Positions 7,365 to 9,973 of a DNA stretch of 9,973 nucleotides are shown piece by piece. Both the position numbers and the translations under genes were made by a program. A model generated the notes under the pieces. The model did no database searches and was not told the origin of the DNA. It was given only the letters and a program-made list of their open reading frames with translations. The stretch lies in contig CAZUZD010000233.1 in assembly GCA_964624465.1 (NCBI GenBank), positions 1 through 9,973 on the forward strand, in the 5' to 3' direction. Position 1 is the stretch's first letter, and the number at the start of each line of letters is the position of its first letter. Source of the DNA: CAZUZD01 sp964624465. GTDB taxonomy: Bacteria > Planctomycetota > Planctomycetia > Isosphaerales > Isosphaeraceae.

Positions 7365-7434
7365 GAGCGGGACAGTTCCATCCGTTCGAGGCCGGTCCAC
7401 CGGCACCGTTTCGATATCGGTCGTGTCTGCATTG

Positions 7435-7556
7435 ACCATTCAACGGAACCTCGGACGAACCGGAACTTCCGGCGCGTCCTGCAGGCGCAGACCGCTCGAT
7501 CACGCTGTCAGGATCGGACGAATCGGGTCCCCGGGATCAACCATTTCAACCGGAAC
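7435..7556. promoter_or_regulatory. Degenerate repeated motif and palindrome upstream of the S8 protease gene
   Basis: ACCATTCAACGGAAC (7435-7449) recurs as ACCATTTCAACCGGAAC (7540-7556), differing by two single-base insertions. CGGACGAACCGG (7452-7463) recurs as CGGACGAATCGG (7515-7526). CCGGAACTTCCGG (7460-7472) is a 13-bp palindrome. All lie 84-205 bases upstream of the protease ATG, inside the 368-bp leader region, where a promoter and operator would be expected. On the minus strand the repeats contain TTGAAT and TTGAAA, which could serve as -35 elements, but no convincing -10 partner was found. A regulatory role is inference. Confidence 0.3.
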
Positions 7557-7622
7557 AGTCTGTGGCCCCTCGCCCTGGCAGACTGGGGGGTCTGGGCGGT
7601 GGTGCAGGCCGGCCGGAAATGA

Positions 7623-7662
7623 CCGACGGCCGGCGGCGTCGGGGGACGCCGTCGGCCGTCGG
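7623..7662 (-). terminator. Strong intrinsic terminator of the DUF3467 gene
   Basis: CCGACGGCCGGCGGCGTC (7623-7640) pairs with 7645-7662 over 18 positions with a single imperfect pair (7633/7652) and a GGGG tetraloop. On the minus strand the transcript continues TCATTT, a modest T-rich tail. It lies 57 bases after the DUF3467 stop and separates that gene from the S8 protease promoter region. It shares the CGACGGCCG stem base with the hairpins at 2499-2540 and 3065-3104. Confidence 0.8.
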
Positions 7663-7719
7663 GAGTTTCGGGGCAAGGTCGCCGGGGCCGGTGGACCACG
7701 GCGACGGGCGGGGCTCAGC

Positions 7720-8076
7720 TCACTCGACGACGCCCTGGGGGCCGGCGGGGCGGGCGCCCGGCTGCGGCTGGAAGGTGGCGCGACGGCGGACGTCCAGCTC
7801 GATGGAGCCGAAGGTGCCCTCGTGCCGCTGGATCGTCATGCCGAGCGCCGTCAGGAGCCGCTTGGCCGTGTAGAAGTTCATGACCAGCCGGTGGCCGGCC
7901 TTCACGTCCTGACGGCCGGTGGCGAAGGGCTGCGGGTTCAGGCCGAAGTCGAGGATCACCTCTTCGGGCGTGGCCGTGACCCGGCAGAAGTTCGAGTACG
8001 ACGGCAGCACCGCGGAGTCGTCGACGTGGACCTCGGTGACCTGCTGCTGGGGCTCCTTGCTCTCACCTTCGCTCAT
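7720..8076 (-). CDS. DUF3467 family small protein
   Basis: A 118-aa protein with the recognisable DUF3467 pattern: YSNFCRVTATPEEVILDFGL at ~27-46, then NFYTAKRLLTAL at ~67-78 and FGSIELDV at ~88-95. Length and motif order agree with the family, which is usually about 100 residues and has no established function. There is no signal peptide or membrane segment, so it is presumably cytoplasmic. The first ~20 residues are acidic and Gln-rich, and the last ~20 are Pro/Gly/Ala-rich; both look disordered. The ATG at 8076 is chosen over an in-frame ATG 36 bases upstream because a consensus AGGAGG lies 5 bases before it. The gene lies between waaA (189 bp upstream) and the S8 protease (368 bp downstream), with its own candidate promoter and a strong terminator, so it is probably monocistronic. 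Confidence 0.88.
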   Translation of the reverse strand: MSEGESKEPQQQVTEVHVDDSAVLPSYSNFCRVTATPEEVILDFGLNPQPFATGRQDVKAGHRLVMNFYTAKRLLTALGMTIQRHEGTFGSIELDVRRRATFQPQPGARPAGPQGVVE

Positions 8077-8081
8077 CGAAA

Positions 8082-8087
8082 CCTCCT
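8082..8087 (-). promoter_or_regulatory. Consensus ribosome binding site of the DUF3467 gene
   Basis: A perfect AGGAGG on the minus strand, 5 bases before the ATG at 8076. This is the best Shine-Dalgarno sequence in the window. It fixes the start and suggests efficient translation. Confidence 0.9.
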
Positions 8088-8103
8088 GAATTCGCCCGGA
8101 GCG

Positions 8104-8153
8104 GGGCCGCAACGGCCCGGCGGGGCGCTGGGAATCGGCGGCTCGATCGAGCC
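8104..8153 (-). promoter_or_regulatory. Two palindromes in the leader of the DUF3467 gene
   Basis: GGGCCG/CGGCCC (8104-8109 and 8113-8118, loop CAA) forms a 6-bp hairpin 27 bases upstream of the start codon. GGCTCGATCGAGCC (8140-8153) is a perfect 14-bp palindrome just downstream of the candidate promoter. The second has the shape of a dimeric repressor operator or an RNA hairpin, but no regulator is encoded nearby. Confidence 0.3.
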
Positions 8154-8168
8154 ACCTGAATGCCTGCC

Positions 8169-8197
8169 AGTCTGACGCAAGCCCCGGCCGCGATCAA
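8169..8197 (-). promoter_or_regulatory. Candidate sigma-70-type promoter for the DUF3467 gene
   Basis: On the minus strand, TTGATC (8192-8197) and CAGACT (8169-8174) are separated by exactly 17 bases. TTGATC matches the -35 consensus at 4 of 6 positions, and CAGACT matches the -10 at 3 of 6. Transcription would begin near 8162, leaving a leader of about 86 bases containing both palindromes at 8104-8153. Weak consensus match; position and spacing are the main support. Confidence 0.3.
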
Positions 8198-8265
8198 GCG
8201 GGATCTGAACCGTCGGCGCCGAACATCGGTTGATGCGTTTCGGGTGGCGATCCGAGGCGGCCGAC

Positions 8266-9594
8266 TCAGGCCCGGCCGGCGGTCGCCCGCTCCAGGGCCA
8301 TCGGCCGCTGCACCAGGCGGTCGAGCTCGGCCAGGGTCCGGGTCGAGGCGCCGTTCTGGGCCAGCACGAAGTCGCGGCCGGCGGCGCCCCGCGCGGTGGC
8401 GGCGTCGGGGTCGTCCAGGTCGGCCAGCAGGGCCCGCGCCAGGTCGTCGACGCCCTGGACCCGGCGGGCACCGCCGCGGGTCAGCAGGCCCTCGACGGCC
8501 TCCTTGAAGTTGCCGGTGTGCGGCCCGAACATCACCGCCGCGCCGTAGGCGGCCGGCTCCATCATGTTCTGGCCGCCGCGGCCCGGGTACAGGCTGCCCC
8601 CCACGAAGGCGATCTCCGCCAGGCCCCAGACGGCCGACAGCTCGCCCAGGGTGTCCACCAGCACGACCGGCGGCGCCGTGCCCTGGCCCTCGACGACCCC
8701 GGGGCGGCTGCGGCGCACCAGCCGCTCGCCGCGCTCCAGGATCAGGGCGGCCACCTTCTCGAACCGCTCCTGGTGCCGGGGCACGATCACCAGCCGCAGC
8801 TCGGGGTGCGCCTTGCGGGCCTCGCGATACGCCGCCAGCGCGGCGGCCTCCTCCCCCTCCATCGTGCTGCCGGCGACGAACAGCACCGCGGCCGGCGAGA
8901 GCCCGAGCGCCTTGCGGAGCTCGCGGGTCTGTGGGTTATCGCGGTCGGTGCTCAGGCCGTCGTACTTCACCGAGCCGGTCACGTGCACCCGGTCGCGGGG
9001 CACGCCCAGGTCGATGAACCGGCGGGCGTACTCGTCGGTCTGCGCGGCCACCGAGTCGATCCGCCAGAGCGTGGGCCCGAGCGCCCACCGCAGCCGGCGG
9101 TAGCCGCGGTGGCTCCGCTCGCTGAGCCGGCCGTTGACCACCACCACCTTCGCCCCGGCCCGCTTGCTGGCGGCGATCAGGTTCGGCCAGAGCTCCAGCT
9201 CCACCAGCGCCAGCACCGTGGGCCGGACCTGGCTGACGACGCGCCGCACCGCCCAGGAGAAGTCCAGCGGCATGTAGAAGGTGACCAGGTCCGGGTAGTC
9301 GCGGCGGGCCACGGCCAGGCCGGTCGGCGTGGTCGTCGAGACCATCAGGTCCCAGTCGGGCCGGCGGCGGGCCAGGTCCTCGAGGATCGGCTTCAGCAGC
9401 TTCACCTCGCCCACGCTCACGGCGTGGAACCACAGGCAGGGCCGGTTGCCGATGCGGCGCGGCGAGCGCCCCAGCAGCTTGGCCGACCAGCCGTAATCCT
9501 CGCGGTACTTGCCGTCTCGCCAGGCCTTGAACAGCAGGACCGGGGAGTAGAGCACCAGCAGCACGACATACAGGATGTCCAGCAAGTTGGGCAT
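8266..9594 (-). CDS. waaA: 3-deoxy-D-manno-octulosonic acid (Kdo) transferase
   Basis: A 442-aa protein (family ~420-430) that transfers Kdo from CMP-Kdo to the lipid A precursor at the cytoplasmic face of the inner membrane, the first core step of lipopolysaccharide synthesis. It has an N-terminal membrane anchor (~4-22), then HAVSVGE (57-63) whose Glu63 matches the catalytic glutamate of the GT-B Kdo transferases, STTTPTG (86-92), ELELWPN (132-138), VPRHQERF (271-278) and the nucleotide-sugar site GGSLYPGRGGQNMMEPAAYG (332-351) followed by GPHTGNFKE (357-365). Gln342 replaces the His usual in the GGHN version of that motif. The start at 9594 is chosen because AAAGGA lies 11 bases upstream and the membrane anchor follows directly; the in-frame ATG at 9714 would add 40 low-complexity residues. 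No other lipid A or Kdo genes are visible here. How many Kdo units it adds cannot be told from sequence. Confidence 0.95.
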   Translation of the reverse strand: MPNLLDILYVVLLVLYSPVLLFKAWRDGKYREDYGWSAKLLGRSPRRIGNRPCLWFHAVSVGEVKLLKPILEDLARRRPDWDLMVSTTTPTGLAVARRDYPDLVTFYMPLDFSWAVRRVVSQVRPTVLALVELELWPNLIAASKRAGAKVVVVNGRLSERSHRGYRRLRWALGPTLWRIDSVAAQTDEYARRFIDLGVPRDRVHVTGSVKYDGLSTDRDNPQTRELRKALGLSPAAVLFVAGSTMEGEEAAALAAYREARKAHPELRLVIVPRHQERFEKVAALILERGERLVRRSRPGVVEGQGTAPPVVLVDTLGELSAVWGLAEIAFVGGSLYPGRGGQNMMEPAAYGAAVMFGPHTGNFKEAVEGLLTRGGARRVQGVDDLARALLADLDDPDAATARGAAGRDFVLAQNGASTRTLAELDRLVQRPMALERATAGRA

Positions 9595-9973
9595 CGGGGG
9601 GGAATTCCTTTCCCAGCTGTGGCTTCCGTGCCAGACCCGGTCGCTCGTCGGCTCGGGCGCCGCGGTGGTCGGGCGGGAACAGAGCTCCCCCCGATCACGC
9701 CGGCCGCCCCACACCCGATGGACCGGGACCGCAGGGCCGTGATTCGCGATATCCCCTGCAACCCGCGTGCCCCGGAAAGTCGGCCGGGCCGACGTCGGCG
9801 GGTGGTTCGTCCTAACCCCCGGCTTCGCAGCGGGATCGGCCGCGACCCCGGCCGGCCACCCGCGCGCGGGCCGCCGGGACCCGTTGTCATTCCTACAGCC
9901 GGCAGCCGCCCCACCGGGGCAATCCTTTCAACCCCGGCGAGCGTGCCGGGGACCGCGTCGGCGGGCGGGACCC
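9595..9973. other. Non-coding region upstream of waaA
   Basis: About 380 bp with no gene I can support. Open frames on both strands here are Arg/Gly/Pro-rich, mix codons ending in A or T, and have no ribosome binding site. It should hold the waaA promoter, but I could not find a convincing -35/-10 pair. AAAGGA at 9606-9611 on the minus strand is the waaA ribosome binding site. Small inverted repeats occur at 9779-9793 (GTCGGCC/GGCCGAC), 9908-9920 and 9932-9951. Confidence 0.6.
9932..9951. terminator. Short GC hairpin near the right edge
   Basis: CCCCGGC (9932-9938) pairs perfectly with GCCGGGG (9945-9951) around a 6-base loop. On the minus strand it is followed by TTGAAAGG. It could terminate a minus-strand gene lying beyond the right edge, whose stop is not visible, or be chance. 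Weak. Confidence 0.25.

Noticed and set aside
2624..7366. A 1580-codon plus-strand open frame lying almost entirely antisense to the S8 protease gene.
   Set aside because: It is Arg/Gly/Val-rich without any domain, has no ribosome binding site, and starts in the repeat-containing intergenic region. The opposite strand encodes a clear S8 protease. GC-rich third positions keep antisense frames open, so this is a shadow.
7352..7432. A 27-residue N-terminal extension of the S8 protease from the ATG at 7432.
   Set aside because: No Shine-Dalgarno sequence precedes 7432 or 7381, whereas AGGAG lies 8 bases before the ATG at 7351, directly ahead of the Arg-rich secretion-type N-terminus.
7423..8175. 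A 250-codon plus-strand frame opposite the DUF3467 gene.
   Set aside because: The minus strand has a recognised family, a perfect ribosome binding site and a terminator; the plus frame has none of these.
9595..9714. A 40-residue N-terminal extension of WaaA from the ATG at 9714.
   Set aside because: The extra residues are low-complexity and precede what is clearly the N-terminal membrane anchor; family length and the AAAGGA site favour 9594.
9417..9914. A 165-codon minus-strand frame overlapping the waaA start.
   Set aside because: Arg/Gly/Pro/Ser-rich with no motif, overlapping the true waaA frame; it is a shadow.

Overview
The window reads as ordinary chromosome of a very GC-rich planctomycete, probably Isosphaeraceae-like. 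The reasons are the extreme G/C bias at third codon positions, a PqqD-M50-lipoyl membrane fusion of a kind common in that phylum, and a large extracellular protein whose N-terminus has an Arg-rich stretch followed by a degenerate form of the planctomycete 'LE.R.LL' motif. A small DUF3467 protein and a Kdo transferase (waaA) also fit. The lineage is an inference from gene content, not from a marker gene.

Layout. Positions 1-49 probably hold the last codons of a plus-strand gene entering from the left, followed by a candidate terminator hairpin. Positions 236-2449 (+) encode a 737-aa membrane protein joining a PqqD-like N-terminal domain, a site-2-protease-type M50 domain with intact metal motifs, and a periplasmic lipoyl/HlyD-like module. 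Positions 2450-3151 are a convergent intergenic region with hairpins at both ends and three copies of a 26-bp palindromic REP-like repeat in the middle. Positions 3152-7351 (-) encode a 1399-aa secreted-type S8 (subtilisin-like) protease: a propeller-like N-terminal half, the protease domain, an EF-hand-like segment and a Thr/Ala/Gly/Pro-rich tail. Its leader (7352-7719) holds a degenerate repeated motif and a small palindrome. Positions 7720-8076 (-) encode a DUF3467 protein with a textbook ribosome binding site. Positions 8266-9594 (-) encode WaaA/KdtA. From 9595 to 9973 I see no gene.

The genes do not form one pathway. WaaA makes the lipid A-Kdo core of the outer membrane. The M50 fusion and the S8 protease both concern the envelope or extracellular space, but nothing here ties them to each other. 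Each minus-strand gene is separated by 189-368 bp, and there is a strong hairpin after the DUF3467 gene and after the protease gene, so these look like separate transcription units rather than an operon.

The points most worth a second look are these: three gene-end hairpins share an identical 9-bp stem base (CGACGGCCG/CGGCCGTCG); a REP-like repeat occurs three times at about 105-bp spacing; and the S8 protease has Gln where the oxyanion-hole Asn is expected. I found no defence system, CRISPR array, mobile element, tRNA or rRNA.
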